A stretch of 64,000 nt of DNA from positions 62,001 to 126,000 of the forward strand of contig WHUZ01000034.1 of NCBI GenBank assembly GCA_015179045.1, read 5' to 3'. The DNA is from Kalaharituber pfeilii. Its lineage: Eukaryota; Ascomycota; Pezizomycetes; Pezizales; Pezizaceae. This document shows, piece by piece, positions 41,434 to 51,714 of the stretch. The notes under the pieces are model-generated. The model made no database searches. It saw only the letters and a list, made by a program, of their open reading frames with translations, and had not been told where the DNA came from. Position numbers and translations under genes: made by a program. How positions within the stretch are numbered: the first letter of the stretch is position 1; each line of letters starts with the position of its first letter.

Positions 41434-43335
41434 TTTTTTTTTTTTATCATTACTCGCATGCCGCCTGATAGGCTATGGCGAGGTGCTTCGAAGTACATGT
41501 GTAACAGAAAGGAGATAGAGTAAAAAAAGGAGATAGAGTAAAAGAAAATAATGAAAATAACCCTATTCCTACTCTTCCCTTGCCCAATCCCTACTCTTCA
41601 CTTGCCCATAACATGATCTCTGTCAGGATGTCTCTGTCTCCGTCTGTTTTCGGGGGTCGTCTCAGGTCCTCCCCCCTGGCAGTTTCCGTTTCCAAACTTC
41701 GCATTCTGTCAAGACGTGGGTAGAGGTCTCCAGGGCCCTGCCGCACCACCTGCACTCCGGACTGTCCGCTTTTCCAATTTGGAATTTCCAGTGTCGTAGT
41801 CCTTTGTTCCCCAAGATTCCAGCTAGAGTGGAGACCCGTGGTCCTAGCCTTTGCAGCGGTTGGTAGCTTAGTTGTAGTCTGTTCCAGGGCGGCAAGCGAG
41901 TATTGATATAAAAAAATAAAAAAAAAAAAAGTAGTCTGTTCCGTTCTTCGCTCCTTAGCGACCTTCCGTGCTGTCGAATTCCTGCCTCCGTGATGGTTTC
42001 GTCATGGTACTGTAGGGCTGTGCCCACTTTGGCTGCCATGTCTGCTTTGTCATTGCCCCGCACTCCTTTGTGGGCTTTCACCCATAGTATTGCCACATCC
42101 AGGTCGCCTCGCGCGACTGTGGCTTCCCACTGGTCTCTGACTAGTTGTGCCGCCCCGTCATGCGTGGGGTCTCCGTCGGCAATCTTCCGCATCCTCGTAA
42201 TGGCTATTTTGGAGTCCGAGACTATGAGTAGCTCCCCTTCCTGCTGGGATAGGGCTTGACCCATTGCGATTAACTCCGCGTCGTTTACTGTGCTTTGTCT
42301 GCCCAGATACGTCGAGGTGCTTGTTTCTCTTACGAAGGCGCCTGCTCCGGTGACTTCGTCTATCTGGCTCCCGTCGGTGTAGGCACAATTCCATCCTTCG
42401 TCTTCCTCGTTGGTGATTGTTCTTTCCCACTCCCCCCGTTCAGTGTCTCTCGGTAGGTCTGGTAGTATGACTAGTCGTAGCGGAGGCCGGTGTTTCAATG
42501 ACTCTCTGAGGTATCTGCTGTCGGGTTGCGGGTCCCTGATTGGTTCATGTTGGAATCTGAGGGTTCTCGCTCCCATTCTGTCAGATTCGCTGCGGATGAA
42601 TGTGTCTATCATCTCCAGGTTGGCTGGCCCCTCGACCACATCCCGTCGCGTCCCCCACGGTGCATCTGTGATTTCTCTAGCCACTGTGTATTGCCATTTT
42701 TCTAGTTGTAAGATTTTTCGGTCCCTCGGGGCTCCTTGGGCATAGTCTGCCCACGCCCAGCTGCCCCATGTCGCTATGCTTCTGGCTATGCTGGTGTATA
42801 ATTGCCTTCTTTTCGCTGGGGGAATTTTGGCGAGTCGGGAGGCTACTTTCCATGCTGCTTTCCCCATGTTCAGTCTCTTCGTGTGGTGGTCATTGAACTT
42901 CATCTCCCAGTCTATGTGCAGTCCTACTAGTCTGTAGTTTGGTCCCTTGACTCCCACGATCATGGTCTCGGATTTCCGGGGGTCCAGCTGGTAGCCTTGT
43001 TCCTCCGCTTCTTTGGAGAGCTCTGACCTATGATCCTTGATAGCTCGTCGGAGCTGGCGCAGTGATGGGCTGGATATAACGCTGTGGAAGTCGTCGACGT
43101 ATGAGCGTGTGATGTTCCTCTTGTCTGCCTTCTCTGCTACCGAGGCCACTCCTATCAAGAATAGTACGGGGGATAGTGGAGACCCCTGTGGGGTACCATC
43201 TGTCATTTTCGCTGTCGCTCGTCGCCTACCGTCCCACGATATGTGGAAATCGCATGGTTGTAAGAAGCCTTGTACGAAGGCGGCTAAGGCACTGACTGGA
43301 AAGGGAAGGGGAGTGTCGTAGGCCGCAGGAGTCAT
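41434..43335 (-). mobile_element. Type A LINE at the outer edge of the right arm
   Basis: Minus strand: from upstream of RT motif B through RNase H and knuckle to a CTCGCC-type tail with inner stem GCCT/AGGC. The poly(A) end lies exactly where homology between the arms stops. No target duplication was found, so insertion may have coincided with a deletion or with the rearrangement. Confidence 0.8.
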
Positions 43336-43479
43336 AAAACCCTCTATCTCGCCGTAGCCCGATAGGCGGTATGCGAGTAATGAAATAATAAATAAAAAAA
43401 AAAAAAAACCCTCTATACCTAACACGTTAACAATCAAGTACCCTTTGTATGCAAGAATTTCGCCCCCATTCATCATCAT
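41662..43479 (-). CDS. LINE A RT/RNase H ORF, open through two insertions
   Basis: 605-codon frame. RT: FVQGFLQPCDFHISWDGRRR, DGTPQGSPLSPVLF, catalytic RSYVDDFHSV, LDPRKSETMIVGVK, AKRRQLYTSIARSIATWGSW. RNase H: AYTDGSQIDEVTGAGAFVRE, STVNDAELIAMGQAL, LLIVSDSKIAITRM, ILWVKAHKGVRGNDKADMAA. Knuckle: CRWCGRALETSTHVLTEC. The N-terminal 50 codons (GFFFFLFIISLLAYRL) come from the short tail at 43348-43404 and DNA beyond the LINE. A Phe-rich stretch before the knuckle comes from the insertion at 41886-41930. Neither breaks the frame, so the ORF is longer than the LINE itself. The 5' half of RT is missing. Confidence 0.8.
   Translation of the reverse strand: MMMNGGEILAYKGYLIVNVLGIEGFFFFLFIISLLAYRLSGYGEIEGFMTPAAYDTPLPFPVSALAAFVQGFLQPCDFHISWDGRRRATAKMTDGTPQGSPLSPVLFLIGVASVAEKADKRNITRSYVDDFHSVISSPSLRQLRRAIKDHRSELSKEAEEQGYQLDPRKSETMIVGVKGPNYRLVGLHIDWEMKFNDHHTKRLNMGKAAWKVASRLAKIPPAKRRQLYTSIARSIATWGSWAWADYAQGAPRDRKILQLEKWQYTVAREITDAPWGTRRDVVEGPANLEMIDTFIRSESDRMGARTLRFQHEPIRDPQPDSRYLRESLKHRPPLRLVILPDLPRDTERGEWERTITNEEDEGWNCAYTDGSQIDEVTGAGAFVRETSTSTYLGRQSTVNDAELIAMGQALSQQEGELLIVSDSKIAITRMRKIADGDPTHDGAAQLVRDQWEATVARGDLDVAILWVKAHKGVRGNDKADMAAKVGTALQYHDETITEAGIRQHGRSLRSEERNRLLFFFLFFYINTRLPPWNRLQLSYQPLQRLGPRVSTLAGILGNKGLRHWKFQIGKADSPECRWCGRALETSTHVLTECEVWKRKLPGGRT
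41886..41930 (+). mobile_element. Tail insertion with 28 nt of element, in frame
   Basis: AGGGCGGCAAGCGAGTATTG... then an A-rich run; only the 3' half of the hairpin. Duplication GTAGTCTGTTCC at 41874-41885 and 41931-41942. Insert plus duplication is 57 bp, a multiple of three, so the LINE frame on the other strand stays open. Confidence 0.9.
43348..43404 (+). mobile_element. Short type A tail insertion
   Basis: CTCGCCGTAGCCCGATAGGC hairpin, A-rich tail with T. Duplication AAAACCCTCTAT at 43336-43347 and 43405-43416. Insert 57 bp plus 12 bp duplication is a multiple of three. Confidence 0.9.
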
Positions 43480-43526
43480 TGGAGGATTGGGTCATAGGCT
43501 CGATGTTGCCTCCTAGCTCCTCTTAT

Positions 43527-43589
43527 TTATTTTTTTTTTTTTTTTTTTTATATCATTACTCGCATACCGCCCTAGGGGCTATGGCGAGG
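43527..43589 (-). mobile_element. Short type A tail insertion
   Basis: Duplication TAGCTCCTCTTAT at 43514-43526 and TAGGCTCCTCTTAT at 43590-43603 (one-base difference). Confidence 0.85.
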
Positions 43590-43686
43590 TAGGCTCCTCT
43601 TATGACCCACTGCCTAACCTTGAGCATTGCTCAGAACTCATAATGTCCATGACGCCGCTCCTAGGGCAGCAAACTGAGATACCATT

Positions 43687-43702
43687 TCGCAAGCGAGTAA
43701 TG

Positions 43703-43750
<48 letters not shown>
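43687..43750 (+). mobile_element. Ultra-short tail insertion with long A-tract
   Basis: About 22 nt of element (TCGCAAGCGAGTAATGATAT) and about 38 A. Duplication AGATACCATT at 43677-43686 and 43751-43760. Confidence 0.85.
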
Positions 43751-43760
43751 AGATACCATT

Positions 43761-44261
43761 CCCTGGCCTGCAAGATGCACAGACAGATCCACAATGTCAC
43801 AATTACTATCAGCTAATGCGCACAGTCACTGAGATGATGTTTCTTCTGCAGCAAATCAGGCTTCGTACCTGGAAGACACATGAAGATCTTTCGGTTGACA
43901 TGAACAAGCGTCGTGCATTCGGTTTATCAATGTGAGTGACTGAACCATATGAAACCCTTCAAGGCTAACAAGGTAAGTTCGATGCACGACATGTCACAAG
44001 AAATTCCACAATTGTATCGTCCAGAGATCGCAAGGATCGCCGAGCAGTACGCCATCTCTCAGCCTCGCTTCAAAGGATCGTAGATGATTCGCGATGTCGT
44101 TCCTCCTGTCAGATGGCCGGTGGACAGGCAAGGTCTCTCTCAGGAATGTATTAATGATAATGCTAACTTGTCTACAGGGAATGTGGACTTTACTTAAGTT
44201 TGCCCCAGGCGGTTAACCTTTCCGGAATGAACAGTTCAAGTCTGTCAGATAGCAATAATCA
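43761..44261. other. No gene recognised
   Basis: Moderately GC, with a possible donor-like GTAAGT at 43973, but no sustained ORF or family match. Confidence 0.35.
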
Positions 44262-44793
44262 TTGAATCCAACAGGCCGTGATCTGCATTGGACTGAAACC
44301 GCCTGGACCGGCCTGATCCACATGAATCAGGCCAACCAGGCCAGTCCAGGCCAATCAGGCCGGTTCAGGCCATTCAGGCCATTCAGGCCGGTTCAGGCCA
44401 TTCAGGCCGGTTCAGGCCAATTAAACGAATCACTCCACAGCTATCCAGCTGAATTGAGGCCAGCATTTACCAGATTGTTTGAGTATTTAAATGAGTAGAA
44501 TCTCCCGTATGTCTAGAATTTTAAACAGCAGCGGTCTACGACTTTTGTTAAGTATGTATCACACTTTGCATTCAAGTATATATACTAAGAAATATTTTAG
44601 AAATGATGGACCTTCCAGATAATATAACAGACTGGACTCAATTCTTCGCTGATGATACCTGATGCGCAACTGTCAATTACTGATAGTTGAAATATCCAGG
44701 ACTATTAAAATCTAATTCACCTGGGTTAAATTCCAAAATCGCTTGAATTTACGTAAATGGCCTGGTCGGCCTGGACTGGCCTGTTGGATTCAA
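44262..44793. mobile_element. hAT-like MITE with AGGCCATTC repeats
   Basis: Inverted ends TTGAATCCAACAGGCC / GGCCTGTTGGATTCAA, left subterminal array of CAGGCCATT / CAGGCCGGTT units, a shorter GGCCTGGTC array on the right. Flanks AATAATCA and AATAGTCG share 6 of 8 bases if the ends are set two bases in. Same architecture as 22366-23164 but different terminal bases. Confidence 0.55.
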
Positions 44794-45089
44794 TAGTCGC
44801 TGGAAGCCGTGTGAAAACCTAAGAATATGTACTTATGACTCATGTTATTGAAATATATTTGGCTTTGAATAAATTTGGCCTATTAAGGTTGTGTAACCTG
44901 TTTACAAGATTCATATTCTCAGAAATATAGTAAATAGGAAACGACCAGAAATGCATCAACCACAATATCAAGCCCAACAAAGCATTGCACATTAAGAGAT
45001 ACTTTTAGGAAATACCCTCTGACTATATTTCTGAGGCTACTTTTGTACAGGAAATCCCTCATCCATTAATTCAAACTCTGTGGTTCTTC
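44794..45089. other. AT-rich, no gene
   Basis: No ORF or repeat recognised. Confidence 0.4.
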
Positions 45090-46990
45090 AGATATATGCT
45101 CTCTCCGGGTGAACGTGCATGGATGAATCTTCGTAAGTGTGCGAGTGTGCGAGTGTGCAGACCTCTTTCAAAAAGAGAAAAACTTTAATATACGGAGTAC
45201 CCCCCAGCAAAAACAAAAACAAGTAGTCACAGCACCATCCTAAAAGCAGCGATATAGGTTGGCGTCTACTTTTTCGGACCTCTGTGACAACTCTATCCTT
45301 TCTTGGAAGTTGAATGCGGACTTTACATCGTCTCCTACCTGTACTACCCATTCTTTTCTGTTCAAACGACCTTAGACTTCCTTTAGCACCTGGCGTTGTA
45401 GGTCCTCGACCCCTCTGTGTGGCCTGCCACCTAGCTGTTGGCTATGAAACAAGGTATCCTGTGATTGCAGAATGCCGGCTACAACCTTCTGTCCTAGTTT
45501 GGCTGCGGTGTTGAGCAGAGGTATTGGTGTCCAGCTTCCGATCTCATGTCTATCCTTCCCTTTTTTCAGAATCATTACAGTCTCAAAGCCTCTAGCAAAT
45601 TCATAATCCCCATTAATGTAGTCTATAATCCTTTCCCCTAACTGCCTCCCGGAAACTAGTGCCCTTCAAGAGTTTCGGGAGGCCCGTATTGTGTGCCGTC
45701 AGGGCCAGGGGCTGATCTCGGTTTCCGTCCTGCTCAAGGCTCTGTCGATCGCCTTTCTTGCTTTTTTTCTTTCCAGAAGGGTTCCGGGTGCCTCAGTGGT
45801 GCCTTTGGGTGACAATCATCTTCTGCCGTGATGAAATTCCGTCTGATGAATGTATCTGCTATTTCCTGTTCCGTGTCCGGAACTCCCATTAGGTCCCTCT
45901 GCCGGAATGGATCCCTCGCCAGCTGGAAGACATCCCATGGTGATTCTATCCTATCGTCTCCTAAAAACTCCTCCCAGTATATTCTCTTCTTGTCCCTGAT
46001 GATCTCCCTGAGCAGTCTTCTTGCTCTTGTTCTATTTTCTGAGGAGACGCCACTGTTCATCTGTAGCATCTTCTTGACCAGTCGCCTTGCCTCTTTGACC
46101 TCCTTGTCGACCCTCGTTTGGACCTCTCCGTGATTTGGGCTTGTTTTGTGAACTGCTTACTTAAGTCAAGTAGCATCTCATAAGCCGTCTACCTCCCCTT
46201 CCAGTGGTATATCCCCCCATTTCGATATGTAGTCCTCCCACTTGTCCCAGGCTGTAACCATGATGGTCCTGGTTCTGTTATGCCTGCCCGTACTGAGTCG
46301 GCCCTTTATCATGGCGTGGTCCGAGCCTGCTATCCAGGTCGTTTCCGTACTTGTCCATTCTCCCGGTCTGGCAAAGACCAGATCTAGTAATGCAGTCCTG
46401 GTGCGCCCCTCGACCTGCCGAGTCCAGGTAGTCATCCCCGTTTTTACCTGCTGTATTAGTCCTTGGCTCTCTACCTTCTCCTTCAAAGTCCTCCCCCGAT
46501 GGTCCTGTTTGTCTGGCCAGTCTCTGTGATGGCTATTGCAATCTCCTATGGTAATATCCACCATGCCGATCTTGTGTCTCTGTTCCAGTATACACCTACT
46601 ACCTTCCTACCACCCAGCTCTACTACAATGTGTCCGCCCTGCCCTTTTACCTTTACCCCTACTAGCTTGTCCTTTTTCACGTGCGCTGCTACCTTCCTTT
46701 CCTCCTTAGGTGTATAGACTGTAGCATATGAAGGATGAAAGGTAGTGCCTCCCCCTGGTGCTCTCCAATTTTCACAATGAATAATATATCTATCTTCCCA
46801 TCTGCTGCCTGCAGCGCCAGATCTGTGCTTAGCACAGACCTCCCCACGTTCTGGTACGCAATACTGAGCATCGGGGAGCCTCCTTCCCTGGTGCCCTCTC
46901 ATGGGGTCGCTTGTTCGCCCTGCCACAGTCTGGGTGGTGTCTGTAAAGCTCACGCTGCTATGACAGGAATAATACTGCATTCAATAGCAA
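45090..46990 (-). mobile_element. LINE C: endonuclease and partial RT, decayed
   Basis: Minus strand order: APE-type endonuclease start (LSIAYQNVGRS...GKIDILFIVKIGE) near 46870, endonuclease core (ITIGDCNSHHRDW; RTALLDLVFA; IAGSDHAMIKG) at 46178-46564, linker with RRLLREIIRDKKRIYWEEFL at 45734-46069, and RT motif 2 (ILKKGKDRHEIGSWTPIPLL) at 45372-45575. RT palm, RNase H and tail are absent, the reverse of the usual 5' truncation. Frameshifts separate the pieces. The Glu expected in the endonuclease QE-P motif is not evident (VKIGE). Confidence 0.7.
46178..46564 (-). pseudogene. LINE C APE-type endonuclease core
   Basis: GDCNSHHRDW corresponds to the GDFNxHHxxW motif and GSDHAMI to the C-terminal SDH catalytic motif of LINE endonucleases, which nick target DNA to prime reverse transcription. 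The N-terminal part lies in a different frame at 46689-46871. Confidence 0.7.
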
Positions 46991-47194
46991 CTATCCGTCT
47001 TTGACATAATGATCATAAAAAACAGAATGAGAAGTCAACCCATACATATACCCGCACACTGGCTGAAGGCCCCTCCCCACAGTCCTCCCTACAGTTCTCC
47101 CTATCGGTCCAACCATCCCTCCGTCGCACTCACAAACCATCCGACGGCACAACAATTCCTCCGACCCGCATAAGCCTCATGCATGGGCGAGGGG

Positions 47195-47992
47195 CTAGAT
47201 TAACGTTTCTCCAACAGTGTCGCCTATCCTCCCGCAGCATTTGCACGTCTTCTTGAAGTTCTCGTTGAGAGTCCGGACCTCCGTGCAGTCCCTCGTCGTG
47301 GGGAGCTCCTTAGCCGTTCCGGAAGGCCTCTTTGCTTTGGGACCCACTCGATGATCTGTCCTACTAGAAAGTGTCTGCAATATCCGTCGGGTGCTGTGTA
47401 CCTGTAGCGTCTACGGTCTAGCCTTTCCCAAGTTTTCTCTGCCCAGGTCTTCCCTTAGGTACATCTTGAGCTTTCCACCCCTAAATGCTAGCCCATCCTT
47501 CAGAATCTCTACCACGTTATCTGACACAAAGACTGATACCGCCTTGTTGTCTGCCCTAAATTTTTCTCCTTGTTTATTCGCTGTTGCAAGTGAGCAAAAG
47601 AAGAAAGTGGCGTTTTCCACCCCGGAATTGGATTAGTTTTTTTAGTTTTTTTATATCATTACTCGCTTGCCCCCCTGTGGGCTATGGCGAATTGGATTAG
47701 TGACTCTTAGGATATTTGTCGGGCTTAGCAACAAAGAACAAGTAAAGCAACCATACCCAGACCAAAGGGTCTAGGAGTAAAGCTGTAAGAACCACGGTTT
47801 GGAACACAAAGGCCAAAACAAAGAACTTACGACGGGGCAGGCGTCAATTATAATCAACCTTAGAATGACTTGCTCGCTGTTTTCGAACTTCCCTTTCCCT
47901 TTCCTACACACGTAAACCTGCTGGAGATCTTTGGGATAGTTCTCAGTCCCGTTGAATATTTTTCTGTCCCCTAGTGATTTCAACGGACGCAC
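47195..47992 (-). pseudogene. Unresolved minus-strand ORFs upstream of LINE C
   Basis: Segment 47771-47992 encodes PLKSLGDRKIFNGTENYPKD...QVILRLIIIDACPV and ends at a canonical GTAAGT donor (minus strand, about 47832). Downstream, VENATFFFCSLATANKQGEK and SVFVSDNVVEILKDGLAFRG read to a stop near 47418, then a CKCCG motif near 47235. This could be a spliced host gene remnant, divergent from the gene at 48017, or a LINE ORF1. A short tail insertion breaks it at 47637. I cannot decide. Confidence 0.35.
47637..47688 (-). mobile_element. Short type A tail insertion
   Basis: T-tract interrupted by AG, degenerate hairpin. Duplication GAATTGGATTAG at 47625-47636 and 47689-47700. Confidence 0.85.
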
Positions 47993-48016
47993 TTACATTC
48001 ACCTAGAGCGAGGACA

Positions 48017-50559
48017 ATGTCATCATTCAGCGACAGGCAGAGCCAATTCATGCCAACTACCCCCCCCGTTTCGAACCCGAAAGCAGGAATGGCGAGGGTA
48101 ATTCCGCTCCGTAGCGGCCACCGGCCGAATTACTCCGAGAGGGAAGCCTCCACGATCCCCGTGGACGAACGATTGTTGTGTGTGTGTCATGGAGATGACC
48201 CAGTCGTTGCGGCAAGGGCGGCAAGGAATTTGCAAGTTAGAAATTCAGTTAATACTGAGGAGCATGTATTTCTGTCCTCCTGCCTTTGAAGTAGTTCTGG
48301 CATGGAATTGTGATGCGTTGCGAAAGTCACACGTAGTGGGTATTGGGAAGACAAAATGTTTTGTGATTGAGGTATGCTAATATGGGAGTGGATGTTCGTG
48401 TATTCCTAGGACAATGCAGACTGGTGGGGTACCGGGGGCGCCTATAAGATACTCCTAAATGCGGTGTTCAAAATCGTCAGCTTGGAAGCAGACAGGCTCT
48501 ACATGGTGGAGGAGAAAAACCATCGCGCGCTCCACAAGACCTTGAATGAGTTTAGCGAAGAGCTAGCAGAGATGAAGAAGGCATTCCAGAAGCATGTGGA
48601 GGAGCTGAGGGAGTATTATGAAGCACAGGAATGGGCGGATGGGGAGGAGGCGTTGCAAGAAAATTGTTCAACGGAGCTGGAGGATGGACTGACAGCGAAG
48701 AACTTGGATACTCTGGGGCATTATGGTATGCAGACTTTGAGAGCTCGAATGAGTCTACACCTGAATATCTTGCTGTCATTGTTGAACTTGAAGCTAATGA
48801 CCGAACAGGGGCCGATGAGGAAGAGGGTCAACAAGACCTGGAGCTTTCGCGGATAACAGAGGAAAGCGCACAGTCTGATCATGCAGAGGATGGTGCACAA
48901 TTCAGTCAGGATGATGAAGGGTCACCTTTTCCCCGTTCTCCGCGTATGGTTAGACCAGAGGCCAAACCTGCCCAGAACAAAGCATCACCTCCCAAAAAGC
49001 CTGTTGAGGCGCTACAGCTTCGGCGTCTGGCATCACAGAATGCACGTTCCCAGCGCACAGGTAGTAACCCTCCGCTGCCTAGCAGCAACGAACAGGTCAC
49101 TTCCGAATCTGCGGCAGATCCTGCGGAATCGGAAGTTGCAAGTGGGAAGCGGTGGAGGATACAGGAAAGGCCTCTTGAAACGGCGGATACACATGGCCAG
49201 AATAAGAATGCTGCGGGGCAAACCCTCACAAGAAGTCAGATCATTAGGAGCCTTTACAACGTGATGGAAGCAGAGGGCGAGGATTTCCGCAGGGAGCTTC
49301 CGCTGACGACCGGGATTCAGTTTGACCCAGACCAGAGATCCAGAACACCGGATCCGTACGAGAAGGCACCACTGCTGACGGTGGCGCGGACGCTGGAGGA
49401 ACTGGTAGGGAGGCTTCTGAAGGAGGGAGGCTCTGGGTCTGCACAGGGGCCACCGGGCAGCGGCCGCAAAGCGGCGCATGCGAGTACTGGTAACGGGGGC
49501 GGACCGGCGGTAAGCAAATATGTGGAATCTGAGAGCGAGCGCAGTAATGCAGAGCAGCCAAATAAACCACCATCAAAACAAAAACCCGAATTCTCAGCGA
49601 AGCCAACGCCCAAGAATCCACCGAAATCGACTGAGAAGGAGGAAACACCTAAGAAGACCAGAAAAATCCCAACTAGGCTCCTAACGCCGAAGAGTGCCGG
49701 GGCAAAGATTATTCCCAAGGAGGAAGTCGATCAGGAAGTAACAACAATTGCGATTCAAAGCTCTGCCACAGTTCCAAAGGCTCAGAAAGCGAAGCTACCG
49801 CTTTCCCCTCTACCAGTGCACGCTACTGACATCGAGGCTGTGTTAGAAAAGCAGCAGGAGGCGCTACCCCATCCAGATTCAGAGATGATTGTTGAGAACA
49901 CTGACGACGAGCTGGCTTCTATCACTGCGAAAACCCCGAAGCCAGGAGCAAAATCGGGCATTGCGAAGACTGTGACTCCAGCTAACGCCACTGAGCCCAA
50001 GGTAGCGCGGAGGAAACGCAGCAGCCAATCTGTGCAGCCTGACTACTCTGAGGCCGAGGATGGGTATAACCAAGTGCAGCATGGGGACGCGGATTCGAGT
50101 ATTGGTGGCGAAAATTACAGCCCGAAGCCGGCGCGCACTCCAATGGCACAGAGCAAGTTGACACCAGGTAAAGCCAGGACAAAGGCCCGTGGAAAGAAGC
50201 GTGGAAATAGTGTCATTGAAACAGATGTAGATTCGACGAGCGAAGTCCAGTCGGCAGTCCCCGGGATTGGTAGCGCTAGGAAAGGGCTGCCACGTGCTTC
50301 AAAGCGGAAGAAGGTGGAAGCAGATCGTGAATACGCTGAACCTGTCAGTGATGTTGCGGGTGAGGCAGGCACCGGCGGAGCAGTTCCAAATGATATGGAT
50401 CTGGAGTTAGATGTGCTGTTGCCACGTGCCAAGGCTCAAAGGAGCTGTAGGAGTAGGAGCTTGCAAGCCGAGAGTGAGTCAGAGGCTGCCACCGGTACTA
50501 GCAAGCGAGGGACACCTTCTGCCCAGGGCGGTCGTCGGAGAGGGACATGGGGGAGGTAG
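48017..50559 (+). CDS. Multi-exon lysine/serine-rich protein, probably nuclear; host gene
   Basis: The strongest host gene candidate. Exon 1 starts MSSFSDRQSQFMPTTPP at 48017 (ACAATGTC context). An exon with VLAWNCDALRKSHVVGIGKT ends at GAG 48371. An intron 48372-48409 (GTATGC...CCTAG) follows, then an exon DNADWWGTGGAYKILLNAVF with a coiled-coil-like stretch (ELAEMKKAFQKHVEELREYY) to 48651. Intron 48652-48695 (44 bp, GTTGCA...CTGACAG) joins in phase to EELGYSGALWYADFESSNES, and the last exon runs to 50559. The long C-terminal part is low-complexity, rich in Lys, Pro, Ser and acidic runs, with basic clusters such as RKRSSQ and KARGKKRGN. No enzyme domain seen. The exon 1-2 junction is unresolved. 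Opposite-strand ORFs of 130-150 codons are shadows. Confidence 0.6.
48372..48409 (+). other. Predicted intron, 38 bp
   Basis: GTATGCTAATATG...TTCCTAG. It joins codon GAG to GAC in phase 0, giving CFVIE-DNADWWG. Very short, and the branch-like CTAAT is close to the donor, so it needs transcript support. Confidence 0.5.
48652..48695 (+). other. Predicted intron, 44 bp
   Basis: GTTGCA donor, ACTGAC branch-like sequence, CAG acceptor. It removes the frame conflict between the coiled-coil exon and the 620-codon last exon, restoring GEEA-EELGYSG. Confidence 0.55.
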
Positions 50560-51400
50560 GTGTAGAGTTCTGTGTACAGGACTACAGGCATGCCATGAAG
50601 AGTGAGACGATTGATTTGTGAGTCATGGTCGGATGAATGAATACTATTATCTATTCTGCTTCATCTGTTGGTTATCCCGTTGCTTTGTAGGTTAGATTAA
50701 TGAAAATACACTTGTTCCTGTTGTGCGATAGATGTACACCAGTATGTAGTAGCATATGTTTGAGGACATGTAAGCTCAGCCCTCTGATATTGGGTGCCAC
50801 TGCAGTGGCGTAGGTGCGAACGTAAGAAGTCAAGAATACCAATTGAGCCCTGCTGCACTTGATCAGTCTTCATGTTTGTTTGTTTTTAATTTTGTTTTTT
50901 TTTCAAAGTTGACTAGTATAACAGGTCTAAGTATACAATAGTATAAGATGTGGCAGAATGAGCTTAAGGTAATAGGTATAGCAAATGTATCTTGATAGTA
51001 GGTAAAAAAGGAAAATAAGATAATTTTAATATATATGAAAGAGCTTTCTTAGTTATATAGAAAATAGCAAAATGAGTCGAATTTAATAGATTTTATAGAT
51101 CTTCTTTTATAATATAAAGTATAGTAAAATTAATTGAAGTCAATAAGTATAGTTTATTTTTTATAATATTTATATTAATTGCTTTATTAGAATAAGTACT
51201 TCAAAGTTACTTTAAAAAAAATAATATTCTTTTAAGTAATATAAGATAGATAGATAGTATCTTTTATTATCTTATAAGTAGTAAGAACTAGTAAAATAAA
51301 TATATAACTGAATATAAATATAAATATAAAGTATAAGTAAAAAAAAAAAAGAAAAAAATAATTATTAATTATATATACGGTCGCAGCCCACGCCCTACAG
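50560..51400. other. 3' flank of host gene and AT-rich intergenic DNA
   Basis: Mixed sequence to about 50900, then about 450 bp that is very AT-rich (near 51000-51370) with TATAA and ATAAATATA runs. No gene recognised. Confidence 0.5.
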
Positions 51401-51489
51401 TCTCCGCACATTAAGCCATGACCGCCGGCAAGCCATGACCGCCGGCAAGCCAACAGCCGGCAAGCTCATAGAACCGGCTAGCTATAGGT

Positions 51490-51632
51490 AGCTAGCACGC
51501 CGCCAGTATAGCCCGCCTGCCAGTACAGCCCGCCGGCTAGTATAGTCTGCCTGCTAGTATAGCCTGCCTGCTAGTATAGCCTGCCTGCCAGTACGACCCG
51601 CCTGCTAGTATAGCCCGCCTGCCATGAAAACT
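51490..51632. repeat. 17-bp tandem repeat
   Basis: About eight imperfect copies of TATAGCCTGCCTGCTAG with C/T variation. Non-coding. Confidence 0.75.
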
Positions 51633-51714
51633 CTGCCTTCACCACTCTGTTCTTACTGGTGCCCTCGTCGCTGCTTCTACCTTTGTATTATGTTTCTTAG
51701 GTAATGAACCTATC

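Larger units (their letters stand above)
27775..41434 (-). repeat. Right arm of the large inverted repeat
   Basis: Reverse-complement partner of 5667-17395. Insertions present here but absent from the left arm include a LINE at 28999-31469, a LINE fragment at 32233-32768 and an ORF1-only element at 32844-33426. This arm lacks about 1.8 kb found on the left at 15455-17272. The outer end abuts the poly(A) end of a LINE at 41434; the inner end abuts the poly(A) of the LINE at 25.3-27.77 kb. Confidence 0.9.

Noticed and set aside
5667..41434. A giant transposon with 12 kb terminal inverted repeats (or a Starship)
   Set aside because: No captain tyrosine recombinase or other transposase inside, no defined termini or target duplication, and the arm edges fall inside older LINEs.
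49244..49718. Minus-strand ORFs of 130-150 codons opposite the host gene
   Set aside because: Antisense shadows; no motif, and the plus strand gives one 620-codon exon in phase with a predicted intron.
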